In this document: positions 20,689 to 31,193 of the stretch, piece after piece
How positions within the stretch are numbered: the stretch's first letter is position 1
How the letters are laid out: every line of letters begins with the position of its first letter
Source of the DNA: Adiantum capillus-veneris
Taxonomy: Eukaryota; Streptophyta; Polypodiopsida; Polypodiales; Pteridaceae
NCBI GenBank assembly: GCA_014529385.2
Contig: CM043966.1
Coordinates: 87,078,087 to 87,142,086, forward strand
Length of the DNA: 64,000 nt
Reading direction: 5' to 3'
Position numbers and translations under genes: made by a program
The notes under the pieces: generated by a model
Told to the model about the DNA's origin: nothing
The model's database searches: none
Seen by the model: the letters and a program-made list of their open reading frames with translations, nothing else

Positions 20689-21657
20689 ATATAAATAATC
20701 ACAATTATTTACAACTGGTACTTTTTGCATCTTTTTGGTCAAGTGAGCATGTACACATGTCTATCACATCAATATAAGCCTAGGAATCAAATTTTATGGA
20801 GTTTGGATAATTTTTTCTCAATTTACACTCAAGTTCTCGAAAATCAGTACAAACTTTAGTTTTTACCCAGTTTTTTGCCAGTTTGGTGATCCAAATCCTA
20901 TGTGCCTTTACAAAAGTTGTTTGTACACATGCAATGAGTCACTGGTATCAACCTTGGTCAATTTTGAGCTGAAAGTAAATAATCACGATTACTTACTTTA
21001 TGCTCAAAATGAACATTTTTTTGTACTTTTTCAATGGACAGTCGTTTCATGGGTTATTTTAAGCCTATGAATCAAGTCAAAACTTAATTTGGCCTAAAAT
21101 GTCAAGAAAAAGTAAATAATCTGAGTTTTTGCAAACTCTTGAAATTTTTACCTCATTGTGTCCTTGAGCTTACCCACTGGTTCATACAATTTTAAGCATA
21201 CTCTGCATTTGGATTGAGCGGTTTGGACTCTTTTCGTGCTATTTCTAGCCGTAGACCTGAAATTCTACAACTTCAAATAACAACTCACAATGATTCTTTT
21301 GGAGAGAGCAATGTTCTGAAATCCACCTCGGATCCTACTTACCCTACTCCTAGGTTCTCATGCAATGGGGTTGTGGAAAGTGTCCACAAACACTCGTTTT
21401 CTTGTTTTTTATGGTGATCTTAAGACTTGTCCCGTCTATCAATCATTCTCAAAATCCTAATCTAGTTCAACAATCCTACAATCCTAAAGGCACTCAACAA
21501 GTACGATTACTTCCAAGCTACCTCTACACAGCAAAAGACGACAATGTTAAGCTATGCGGCTTCTAGAAAGAAAGTTTTTAATCTAGGAGATCCTAGAGGA
21601 AGTTAAAGGATAACTTCACAAGACGCTCGTGTTTTTTCTTAGTTTAGGTCTCTTCAA
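20689..21657 (-). other. Probable leader region of an antisense TAT/Athila-like element
   Basis: AT-rich, with no convincing coding region on either strand. It lies between the array and a minus-strand primer-binding site, so it would be the leader of an element read right to left. The motif TAAATAATCACRATTAYTTA recurs at about 20692 and 20975, with a partial copy at about 21113. The assignment rests on position only. Confidence 0.35.
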
Positions 21658-21675
21658 TCCTCGACAACGGCACCA
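21658..21675 (-). other. Primer-binding site on the minus strand (Asp-tRNA type)
   Basis: On the minus strand this reads TGGTGCCGTTGTCGAGGA. It is close to the TGGCGCCGTTGCCGGGGA site widely used by Athila/TAT plant elements. An LTR-like start follows at 21678. Confidence 0.6.
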
Positions 21676-21677
21676 AA

Positions 21678-22568
21678 TGTGGGACGGGTGTCTAACCTCA
21701 CTCCTATCTTATTGCAGATTTAGCGAGAACTGCGATTAAATTGTCAATCCATGGGACGAAGCTGACTCGACTAGTGCATAGAGGCTACAATAGGTTGTCA
21801 ATCTCTCGAAAAACAACAAACAACTCGCATCTAACTCAAGCTACACTCAAGTGACTGAAATCACCAAAAGCCAATCGCTCATCGATAAACAAATCACATC
21901 CGTTATAGCATCAAATGACATCCAAACATAACAAAACTTCTAGGACATGTTTATAAGACCTAAGCACACATGCTTATGGTCTCAAATCCCAATTTAGGTC
22001 AAGTACCAAAATCGCGATTATTAACAACAATGGACTTTTAACCTAGTCATTTTCGACCCAAAATGCTCCTAAATGCTTAGCAATGATGCCCCAATACCCC
22101 GCCTATGCTTAGTTTTGATTTTGAAGTGTAAATTCTTACTTATGATAAAATAAGGCTGCGGATTGGCGATGCCAAAAGCTATGAAATACCGTGATATCTT
22201 TACGTCAATGCGTAGATCTCTTACCTATGATTGCAATACAACAAACACGACTTCAATGCGACAAGAGGGGAGGGAGTAGGAAGCGCAAGAAGGAGAGAAG
22301 TGAGCGCCGTTAGCTCACGCTGTGTATTTCATTATCCAAAAACTTAAAAATAACTTACAAAAATTTGCTTTTATATCTTAACCAAGGTTTTTGGTGGTCA
22401 AAACTAATAATCTCGGAGCTCTAACTAAAGATAGTAATGACAGGTTGATACAATCTGGAAGCTTATGCCCTCGGCTCATCAATTACAAGGTTTATCCAAA
22501 AAATAGGAGTTACAATATTCCCAATTTAACAATGAGAGGTCCGAAAAATGGTATCCGAGTTAACTTGC
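21678..22568 (-). repeat. Probable LTR fragment of the antisense TAT/Athila-like element
   Basis: Starts with TGTGGGACGGG directly beyond the minus-strand primer-binding site, as the end of an inverted LTR should. It runs until similarity to family B begins at about 22569. No second copy in the window allows its far end to be fixed. Confidence 0.4.
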
Positions 22569-23330
22569 TGCTAACACTCAATCTCAATATATTATCGTTG
22601 CCACTGAGTATGTGACAAAGTGGATGGAAGCCAGGGCGACACGTAAGACTGATGCAACATCAACTGCCAAGTTTGTCTTTGAGAACATTACTACAAGATT
22701 CAGTTGTCCCTTTGAGATTGTGAGTGATAATGGCACTCATTTTATGAATAGAGTGATAAAAGAACTCACTACCAACTTCATGATAGCTCACCATAAGTCC
22801 ACACCTTATTATCCACAAGCAAATGGCCAAGCTGAGAGCACCAACAAGACCTTAATCTCTATCTTGACCAAAAGGGTGGAAGTTCATCACACAGATTGGG
22901 ATTTGAAGCTGACTTCAGTCCTATGGGCTTATCGTACTTCTTACAAAGTGGCTATTGATTGTACACCATTCAAAATGGTATATGGCCAAGAACTAGTTAT
23001 GCCATGGGAGTTTGTACTTCCTAGTCTGTGTGTAGCTTCACTAGAAGGTTGGTAACCCGTTAGTTGAGCGCTTATATATCCTTGATAGATTAGATGAAGA
23101 AAGGCAATTGGTTGTGCAAAACGCACTTGTGGAGAAATATAGGAGGAAGAAATGGTTTGATTGTCATCTAAAGGGACCATTCGTGTGGAGACTCTTGATG
23201 GAGAGGAAGAAATGGTTTGATCATCATCTAAAGAACAAGGATATCAATGTTGGTGATAAAGTCCTTATGTATGGAGTTCGTAACAAAAAGAAAAAGTTGA
23301 GCACCTCCCAATGTTTAACAATCACCTGTT
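22569..23330 (+). pseudogene. Family B copy 1 integrase fragment
   Basis: Encodes the integrase core of a Ty3/gypsy element: TKWMEARATRK, FEIVSDNGTHF, YYPQANGQAESTNKTL, LWAYRTSYK and VYGQE. It is truncated at the 5' side, so the zinc-binding part is absent. A deletion near 23050 breaks the frame. Near 23145-23225 the block RRKKWFD-HLK occurs twice, because a piece that belongs further downstream has been moved in. The C-terminal protease-like region of family B is missing here. Compare the longer copy at 27994-30487. Confidence 0.85.
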
Positions 23331-23470
23331 GAACCATTTCAACTCAATGAGGTACCTAAGCTATTAGAAAACTAATGGAAAAAATCCTCACCTATTACCA
23401 ACTGGAACAATTGGTTTCAAAGGGTGATGAGCACATTTCAAACAATATGACCTACCCAAGGAAGGGGGGA
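23331..23470 (+). pseudogene. Family B copy 1 pol terminus and polypurine stretch
   Basis: Resembles the last codons of family B pol, with ITNWNNWFQ-V-STFQ-like sequence, then a stop and AAGGAAGGGGGGA. It joins directly to the integrase fragment, so some 1.4 kb of internal sequence is deleted compared with B2. Confidence 0.65.
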
Positions 23471-23799
23471 GTCCTCACTCACGTCAATATTTTGAATCCC
23501 CATCCTCTTAAATTTTATTCCCTACCATCTGGACTCTACAATTGAGGGACTGTATATACATAACCTTATACTAGTTCTAGCAAATTTAAAAAATAAAAAA
23601 TAACAAATAGTAAAAGAGCAAGAGTGGCTAGCAATGAGAGAGCACCCTATCAAATCCTACACATAAGTCCAAATTCACCATGTCACATCAAGTAGCACAC
23701 GAAAAAAACCCTTATGTTTTAAATACTTAATCAAATCTATCTGTATTCTCAGAGATGGCTAGTTCACCAGAGGCGTGCGCTTCTATTTTTTTATGAAAG

Positions 23800-24006
23800 G
23801 TTGACCCCGGTGAAGAATCAAAACCTGTTTTTATTGCCCAAGACCTCACAGAAGTTGAAGAGGCGATCCTCAAAGAGCTTCTCAAGGAATTCAAGGACGT
23901 ATTCGCTTGGACATACCATGATATGAAAGGTGTTCCACCTTCTGTGGTCCAACATACAATCCCTCAGAGTCTGAATCAACCTACCAAAATAAGCTATTTA
24001 TCTTAG
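23800..24006 (+). pseudogene. Gypsy protease-RT linker fragment
   Basis: The frame contains EEAILKELLKEFKDVFAWTY and MKGVPPSVVQH, the segment just before RT in TAT-like gypsy elements. It ends at a TAG and is followed by unrelated sequence. It lies downstream of integrase sequence, the wrong order for an intact element, so it is a rearranged or separately inserted piece. Confidence 0.65.
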
Positions 24007-24125
24007 ACACGATTTTGTCCGAGCGTCAAAAACGACTTTTGAGCATATGGGGATGCTCAGGATACTCTATACATTCTAGGTAGTAAGCTTCATTGCATTC
24101 GGAACATCGTAGCTATACAAAATCC

Positions 24126-24262
24126 TCCCATGGATTGACATTTTATGTATGTGGTTCTCGCTTTGCTAGCATCAATATGGTGAAGCTTGGCATACGTCCC
24201 ATGGATTGACATTTTATGTATGTGGTTCCCACTTTGCTAGCATCAATATGGTGAAGCTTGGC
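24126..24262 (+). repeat. Tandem duplication, about 71-bp period
   Basis: The block TCCCATGGATTGACATTTTA through GGTGAAGCTTGG occurs twice in a row, at about 24126 and 24197, with few mismatches. Confidence 0.85.
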
Positions 24263-24446
24263 AGCCCCGGCCAACAAGAAGCCTTTGATAGGATCAAAGT
24301 GGCTTTGTGTCAATTACATGTGGTTAATCTACCCAATAGAGAGGATGATTTCTTTCTATCAATTACACTGGGCACTCATTTGAGTACAATAGTTATGTTT
24401 GTTATCTGCCATTATAGATGTATAAATTTGTCTTTACTTAAGTAGA
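24263..24446 (+). pseudogene. Gypsy RT/RNase H fragment
   Basis: Encodes QEAFDRIKVALCQLHVVNLP followed by FFLSITLGTHLSTIVM. This matches the junction between RT and the start of RNase H in gypsy pol (AFD-IK-AL---PVL, then the D-S-IG-VL region). It is short, degenerate and joined to a duplicated non-coding block. Confidence 0.55.
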
Positions 24447-25297
24447 TTGAACTAGAGTTTAATCTTATAGATGAGTCTTGAGATAGGAGACCGTGACTTT
24501 AGGTTAACTCATTAACTGGACCACTAGTCCTAGTTGATAAAATTATTTGAGTGTTTGAGACCTTAGGAATGTTTTAGTCATAGAGAAGCTTGCTCACTTA
24601 AACAACAAAAGAAACTAGTGAGAATACCAAGGAAATGGAAGCAAAAAACATAAGTGCCACAAATGAAAAATCTTACACTGGAAGAAAAATCCTGGCTTGA
24701 TTTGGTACTTCACTCACATGTATTGTTTATGGTACTAGAGCCTTAGAGGTTCCCAATGTGGATGCTTTTCCTTGAGAAGCAAAAAGCCCCGGACATACAA
24801 AATAAGCACACACCTCAAATGATTGTGAACCAAAGTAAAAGAAAAAAAAAAGACATGTAAAATACTTCCATCGAGCTACACTTAAAAATTCAAGCTCTTG
24901 TTTAGAGTTGTGAGAGCTATTTTCTAATCAAAGCTGAAAAGCACAATAAGAGAATCTTGCATTTAGATAATCTCCTTAGCTTAGCTAGTACTAAAGTAGT
25001 TGTTTTAACCTTAGTCATGGATAATTAATTGATAAACTCACCCATAAGCCCAAAACTCTTTGATTAATTAATTTCATCAAAGTGCAATTTATTTGTCTTT
25101 AATGGTAGTCTGTATTTCATAAATCTTGCACTTACTCATTTCCACATGTACTTTACATTCCTCTCATGATTTATTGCCATTTAAGTCCACTTGCATAAAA
25201 CAGTGACTTTGCCTTGCAGATTCAAATCCAGATGCTCTACAACATGGACCAAATGGGCTTTCTCTCACTAGCTTCCAAGGGTGGAATCTACATCTGG
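24447..25297 (+). other. Family B copy 1, 3' untranslated internal region
   Basis: No coding sequence. Stretches such as CACATGTATTG, TGGTACTAGAGCC and AAAATAAGCACACA align in order with 31850-32030 of B2. It therefore belongs to the long non-coding tail of family B, before the polypurine tract at 25298. Confidence 0.6.
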
Positions 25298-25305
25298 AAG
25301 GGGGG
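25298..25305 (+). other. Polypurine tract, family B copy 1
   Basis: AAGGGGGG-like run followed by CA and then TGTTACC, the start of the LTR. The same context is found at 32561. Confidence 0.65.
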
Positions 25306-25307
25306 CA

Positions 25308-25621
25308 TGTTACCACCAAGAAACCACCTTTTATGTAGCCATGGGCCGTTGGCTTGTCGGACCCGCTAGTAGTGTATTATGTTATTGGCCGGGTTTGTCG
25401 GTCAGGTAGGAACATTAAGAGTGATCGTCGATGAGAGGCGCACTCTAAAACTGGAACCTATAATGTATGGGTAAGATTGGCTAAGTGTGGGAGCCCAAAT
25501 GTAAACGGGCAATCCCATATAAAAGTCAATCTAAACCTAAAATACCTCATTCTCTCATTTGTGCAATGCAAGAAGAGTGCTCTTGCTCCATCTCCTTTGT
25601 GTACTAGTGTGTGTGTGTGTG

Positions 25622-25653
<32 letters not shown>

Positions 25654-25887
25654 CAAGCATTGCGGCGCCACGACGACAGCGAGGCGGTTGAGCACGTCAC
25701 ATCGGCGGCTCCCTCTTCTTTGCGGCGAGGAATCCTCCACGACAGCAAGCGTAGAGCGGTGAGTGACACACAATTGTCATCTTTGAGCTTACTAATTTAG
25801 GCTAGCTACGTGCTTGGAGCCATTTGTGGCTCGCACACAGTGTTAGGCAAGTCCCTTGCTTCAATACGTGCGGCAGAAGCCCACACA
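25308..25887 (+). repeat. Family B LTR (copy 1)
   Basis: Starts TGTTACC after the polypurine tract. Similarity to the interrupted LTR at 32577-38103 continues up to CACACA near 25887, which is taken as the end. It contains a (GA)n tract at 25627-25652. The end is approximate because no intact primer-binding site was recognised. Confidence 0.6.
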
Positions 25888-26124
25888 CCGTAGTAGGGGG
25901 TAGTTTTGGGTTGCATTGTCCACTCTAGAATGGAATCGCTGGAGAGTCCACTTACTATAATGGAGATAGAGGAGAATCCAATTTTTTTAGCAAGAATCTT
26001 GATGGATGCTTTGGGAATTAAAAGAGGAAAAGGCAATGGAGGTGGTAGGTGTGACGAGCCAGGATCAAAATTGCAAGTGGTGGATTAAGAAGTTGCCAAG
26101 TGTTGTCCAGTGTTGGAGCACGGA
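25888..26124. other. No gene recognised
   Basis: Unique-looking sequence between the B1 LTR and a tandem duplication. A 60-codon open frame at 25906-26088 shows no recognisable features. Confidence 0.4.
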
Positions 26125-26294
26125 CTTGCACAATGGGAGGCAAAAACAAAGCCTTTTTTTTATATGAAGGAGCTCAAGCAGTTAGCAACGAAGCTATTGC
26201 ATGGCATGGCTTGCACAATGGGAGGCAAAAACAAAGCCTTTTTTTTATATGAAGGAGCTCAAGCAGTTAGCAATGAAGCTATTGCATGGCATGG
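26125..26294 (+). repeat. Tandem duplication, 85-bp period
   Basis: Two adjacent copies begin at 26125 and 26210, each starting CTTGCACAATGGGAGGC. They differ at one base (GCAACG/GCAATG) apart from T-run length. Confidence 0.9.
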
Positions 26295-26725
26295 CTTTAA
26301 TGGATGCAATGTCTTGTGGTCGACCGCCGTTGATGGAAAATTGATGAGTGCCTTTCAAAGTGGTGAGCTAGCTAGCCAGCTTCGAATGGGGTCTTAAGAG
26401 ATACCATTTATTGGATAAGTGAATAAAGTTTTCTTTTAATTATCTCTCTCTATTTTTATCAAATGCAAAAGTGAATACAGTTTTCTTTTTTAAAGCTCTT
26501 CAAACTCACTCAAAGGGTCTGCACGTTTGGCACACCCTTTGAGGAAGATTATACTAGAGAGAGAGAGGGAGAGAGAGAGAGAGTAGGGCTAGAAAAATAG
26601 AGAAATTAGGGGCAAACTTGGATTTCTTATGGTTCTTAGGTCAAAATTTGAAGCTTATGCCAGTAATGACACTAAGGATTATGTAAATTTTTTGATTTTT
26701 TAAATAAAAAAGTCGTTCAAAGATT
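26295..26725. other. No gene; GA-rich and AT-rich intergenic sequence
   Basis: Holds a short interrupted (GA)n tract near 26553-26583 and repeats of the phrase GTGAATA-AGTTTTCTTTT. No coding region supported. Confidence 0.5.
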
Positions 26726-27054
26726 CGATTTTCTTAAAGGCGAGAGAGAGTCTCACTTCTTTCTTTTCAATTTTTATACACATCAAAGAATTTTTAAAAA
26801 AGGTCCATTCAATTTTCATATTTTAGAATGGCTTCTAAGTCCCTTGTCACACTAGGGCGCTTGTCCCACCCTCCTATTGCAAATGGCCTTTAACTCTATT
26901 GTCACACTGGACTTAAAAACAAAAGCTACATTTTTTTTTTGACCTAGTTACATATTGGAAAGCTAGCTTTTTCTTTCTCTGCATGGCCTTTGCTTCCCTA
27001 CCTTAGTGTGACATGAACATAAGACCAATTGCTCTTCTCATTCAAGATTACTAT

Positions 27055-27108
<54 letters not shown>

Positions 27109-27435
27109 ATTTTCTTAAAGGCGAGAGAGAGTCTCACTTCTTTCTTTTCAATTTTTATACACATCAAAGAATTTTTAAAAAAGGTCCATTCAATTTTCAT
27201 ATTTTAGAATGGCTTCTAAGTCCCTTGTCACACTAGGGCGCCTGTCCCACCCTCCTATTGCAAATGGCCTTTAACTCTATTGTCACACTGGACTTAAAAA
27301 CAAAAGCTACACTTTTTTTTTGACCTAGTTACATATTGGAAAGCTAGCTTTTTCTTTCTCCGCATGGCCTTTGCTTCCCTACCTTAGTGTGACATGAACA
27401 TAAGACCAATCGCTCTTCTCATTCAAGATTACTAT

Positions 27436-27511
<76 letters not shown>

Positions 27512-27838
27512 ATTTTCTTAAAGGCGAGAGAGAGTCTCACTTCTTTCTTTTCAATTTTTATACACATCAAAGAATTTTTAAAAAAGGTCCATTCAATTTT
27601 CATATTTTAGAATGGCTTCTAAGTCCCTTGTCACACTAGGGCGCCTTTCCCACCCTCCTATTGCAAATGGCCTTTAACTCTATTGTCACACTGGACTTAA
27701 AAACAAAAGCTACACTTTTTTTTTGACCTAGTTACATATTGGAAAGCTAGCTTTTTCTTTCTCCGCATGGCCTTTGCTTCCCTACCTTAGTGTGACATGA
27801 ACATAAGACCAATCGCTCTTCTCATTCAAGATTACTAT

Positions 27839-27885
<47 letters not shown>
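26726..27885 (+). repeat. Three-unit tandem array (about 380-400 bp units with CT tracts)
   Basis: Units start with CGATTTTCTTAAAGGCG at 26726, 27107 and 27510. Each continues through the same 320 bp and ends with CATTCAAGATTACTATGAA plus a (CT)n tract. Period differences (381 and 403 bp) come almost wholly from CT length. Outside the tract the units differ at only a few bases. No protein is implied; the Ser/Leu-rich open frames are just translated CT repeats. Confidence 0.95.
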
Positions 27886-27888
<3 letters not shown>

Positions 27889-27993
27889 GGAGAAGAGGGC
27901 TCAACAATTAGGCCCATGTCGTATAAATATTCACTCGGATTTTGGTTCGCTCAAAAAATGTTGCTTCAAGTATGGTAAGACTCCTACAAGCTA

Positions 27994-30490
27994 GGGAAGG
28001 ATGATATTCTTAGACGATGTGCTTGAGAGGATAGGTATTTATACATACTGCAAGAAGCCCACATTGGTATAGTCGGAGGACATTTCTTAGGGGAACTAGC
28101 TGCTAGAAAGGTGTTGCAATCAGGCTATTGGTGGCCTACCTTATTCAAGGATGCATCACTTTTTGCAAAAGGGTGTGATGAATGCCAACATTACAAAATT
28201 AGACAACGAAAGGATAAGATGCCCTTACATCCTATTAAAGTGACTCAACCATTTGAAAAGTGGGATTTAGACTTTGTAGGCCCAATTAGTCCAACAGCTC
28301 ATAACACTCAATCTCGATATATTATTGTTGTTGCCAGTGAGTATGTGACAAAGTGGGCGAAAGCCAAGGCAACACGCAAGGCTGATGCAAGGTCAATTGC
28401 TAAGTTTCTCTTTGAGAACATTATTACATGATTTGGTTGTCCCTTTGAGATTGTGAGTGACAATGGTACTTATTTTTATAAATGGAGTGATAAAGGAACT
28501 CATGACAAACTTCATGATAGTCCACCATAATTCCACGCCTTATTATCCACAAGCAAATGGCCAAGTTGAGAGCACTAACACGACCTTAATTTCTATCTTG
28601 ACCAAAACAGTGGAAGCTCATCGCACAGATTGGGATTTGAACGTGACATCAACTCTATGGGCTTATCGTACTTCTTACAAAGTGGCTATTAATTGTACAC
28701 CATTCAAAATGGTATATGGCCAAGAAGCAGTTATGCCATGGGAGTTTGTAATTCCTAGTCTGCGCGTAGCTTCACAAGAAGGTTGGGATGGTAACGCTTT
28801 AGTTGAGTGTTTATATATGCTTGAGAGTTTATATGAAGAAAGGAAATTGGTTGTCCAAAATGCACTTGTGAAGAAAGATAGGAGAAAGAAATGGTTTGAT
28901 CGTCATCTAAAGAACAAAGATATCGAGGTTGGGCATAAAGTCCTTATGTATGGAGTGCGAAACAAGAAGAAAAAGGTGAAATATGCGGGAAAAGGACCAT
29001 ATAGAGTATGCAAAATCACCCCACGAGGTACCATTCGTGTGGAAACTTTTGATGGAGTTGAAACCATTGGATTCCTCAATGGGAGTAAATTTAAAAGATA
29101 CTATGATCCTTTAATCCAAGAGGAGTTACGTGCCATCCATAAAGAAAAGGCAGCCAAGGCACAAGCAAAATTGAAAAAGATACAAGCTCAAGCTGAGGCT
29201 AAGGAGAGACATCAACGTATTAGACGCCAACGAGAGGCCAACCTTGGAGTTACACATTCATTTTACATTGAAATAGAGGATGATTGGTTGGACTCTGACA
29301 CGCCTGTACGATACCCTATTGAGTTAAATAGCGCGTATGGGAAAGTGCTATATAATGCCTTATTGGACACGGGTGCTAAATATAATCTGCTATCATATGG
29401 AGTGTGGTGTCAGTTAGGAAAGTCATCTCTATCTGAGAGTACCATCCAAGTCAAGGGTGTCAACAAGAAAAAAACTATGATTTTTGGAATTTGGCACATT
29501 TATGTCAGTTATGACAGCAGGGTTGTAGCTCAAGACTTTTTGGTCATGCCTGCTGGAACTATGGAAGGCAATATAAACCTAGAACGTGCATGGATGATAG
29601 CCACCAAATGCACTATTGATTGGGGGACTGGGAATGTCACAACATGGAAACCAACTCTTAGCCCTGCCACTCAAGCGATAGTCCTTGAGATATTGCCTCC
29701 CGAGAAAATACAACCCAAAATAGTGCATGTCCAAGAGGTTGAACCATCTGTAACTATAGCCCAAACCTCTAGAGCTTCAACTTCTATAGCTGAAACAAAG
29801 CTTGAGACACACAAGACCCATCGTGATATAACAAAGAAAACATACAAATGGGTCCCTAAAGCTTTCTTAGCGACCATTTTTTATGCTAAAAAACAGGAGT
29901 CTTGTAATAGACGCCCTACTCGCTCCAAGAAATGTAAGAAACCGTTGCATTGGATTTCCAAACAACTATTGGCAGCCCAAGGCTACTATGAAGGGAATGA
30001 TCAAATTTGGGTGCCAAAACGTAAATTGTGTTCTTACCTATCACTTATAGACCCATGTGAGTCAAATCCTTTAATGATAAAGCTGATTGAAGATCGTGGG
30101 AAGGGAAAGATCACGGAACACTATACACCTGACCTGGAGCTATTTTGGGTACCCAAGCAAGAACGACTTGTTTTTCTCGGCTCAATTATAGAAAAAACAA
30201 ATGAAGCTTCTTGCTCTTCATGTAGTTCATATACAGAAATAGAAGCTTCGACACAACCTCCACCTACCATTGTACATATCCATACAAACAAGAAAGAATT
30301 TGCACCTCCTGTTGTAAGTTCACCACCTACAACAACATTGCAAATAAAATCATGGGAGAGTACCTTACCACCCTTGCAACTAGATGAAATGCCTAGGCCA
30401 GTCAAAAACTATTGGTCAAAGTCTTCACCCATAACAACTTGGAACAATTGGTTTCAAAAGGTGACGACATCGTTCCAAAAGGTATGATCT
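27994..30490 (+). pseudogene. Family B copy 2 integrase fused to a retropepsin-like domain
   Basis: Begins inside pol with the integrase zinc-binding part (HIGIVGGHF, CDECQHY), then the core (WDLDFVGPI, FEIVSDNG, YYPQANGQVEST, LWAYRTSYK). A TGA near 28429 and a frameshift near 28475 break the core. The open frame from 28457 is then 676 codons: end of integrase, GKGPYRVCKI module, a Lys/Glu/Arg/Gln-rich helical stretch, and at about residue 303 a retropepsin signature (LLDTGAKYNLLS ... DFLVMPAGT ... INLERAWM ... IDW). A long variable tail ends at about 30487. Protease normally precedes RT in gypsy elements; a second one after integrase is unusual. B1 shares the final tail, so this end belongs to the family. 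Confidence 0.85.
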
Positions 30491-30494
30491 ACCT

Positions 30495-30508
30495 AAGGAA
30501 GGGGGGAG
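30495..30508 (+). other. Purine-rich tract after family B pol
   Basis: AAGGAAGGGGGGAG then TGTTTGCTGAC, right after the pol stop. It looks like a polypurine tract plus LTR start. However, a second, better supported tract and LTR follow at 32561, so it may be a relic or a second internal tract. Confidence 0.45.
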
Positions 30509-30935
30509 TGTTTGCTGACATCCATCATTCACTTGCTCCCCTCTTAACCTTCCTCCCTGACCTCTCAATCTTCCAATCTTAGGGAATGTATATATGTATC
30601 CCAATACTCAAGAAAACAAAAATAAAAAAAAGTAAATGAAGCTAGAAGCCTACAAGTTCTAGTACATGACCCAAAATCATAAAGCACATTATACACAAGG
30701 ACACAACCTTTTAACATGACCCTTATAATATTTTCACTCTAACCATCATCTATCTGTGTGTAAAAATATGGCTAGTACGGTAGAGTAATCCATTCCTACC
30801 TTGGGTGAGAGGTACCCTCTTTACTTTTCACAAGTGGTTCACATAGTCTACCCAGTGCTTGCCTATGAATGGGATTTGGTAGATACACTAGCGTGTGAGA
30901 AGAATTTCAAAGAATTAGAATGACTGATACGTCTC

Positions 30936-31193
30936 TTGACCATGACTGATCCCTACTTAGTAGAGAGCGTCTCTTCGATTGCACAAGCCTACTCTTTTGA
31001 CCAAGATGACTATAGACATCTAGTGACCTTCTTAGTGAACATTTGTGTCTTTAATGATGAGGAAGAGTTACATGATTACATAGATGGCACGTATGGTCTC
31101 ATAGATGATGACTTTGTTTTTGTCAACGATGACAAGGATAGGGGTTCAGACCTAAGGTTATCCACCCATCTATTCAATATCCTGTTCCCTTGA
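30936..31193 (+). CDS. Small ORF in family B 3' region (85 aa, unknown)
   Basis: An acidic 85-codon ATG frame (DQDDYRHLVTFLVNICVF, DEEELHDYIDG) in the otherwise non-coding tail of B2. In-frame sequence upstream of the ATG also looks protein-like but contains stops. I do not recognise it. It could be the remnant of an extra 3' ORF, as some TAT-type elements carry, or chance. Confidence 0.25.
   Translation: MTMTDPYLVESVSSIAQAYSFDQDDYRHLVTFLVNICVFNDEEELHDYIDGTYGLIDDDFVFVNDDKDRGSDLRLSTHLFNILFP

Noticed and set aside
21214-21566. Overlapping ORFs of 67-68 codons in the region right of the array
   Set aside because: No ordered motifs, no homologous partner in the window, and AT-rich non-coding character.
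24716-24740. Possible host gene or tRNA around TGGTACTAGAGCC motifs (24730 and 31945)
   Set aside because: The phrase resembles part of a Met-tRNA primer site but lacks adjoining LTR ends; it is conserved only between the two family B tails.
26726-27885. CRISPR-like regular repeats
   Set aside because: The units are long tandem copies with no short repeat and unique-spacer structure, and the context is plant DNA.
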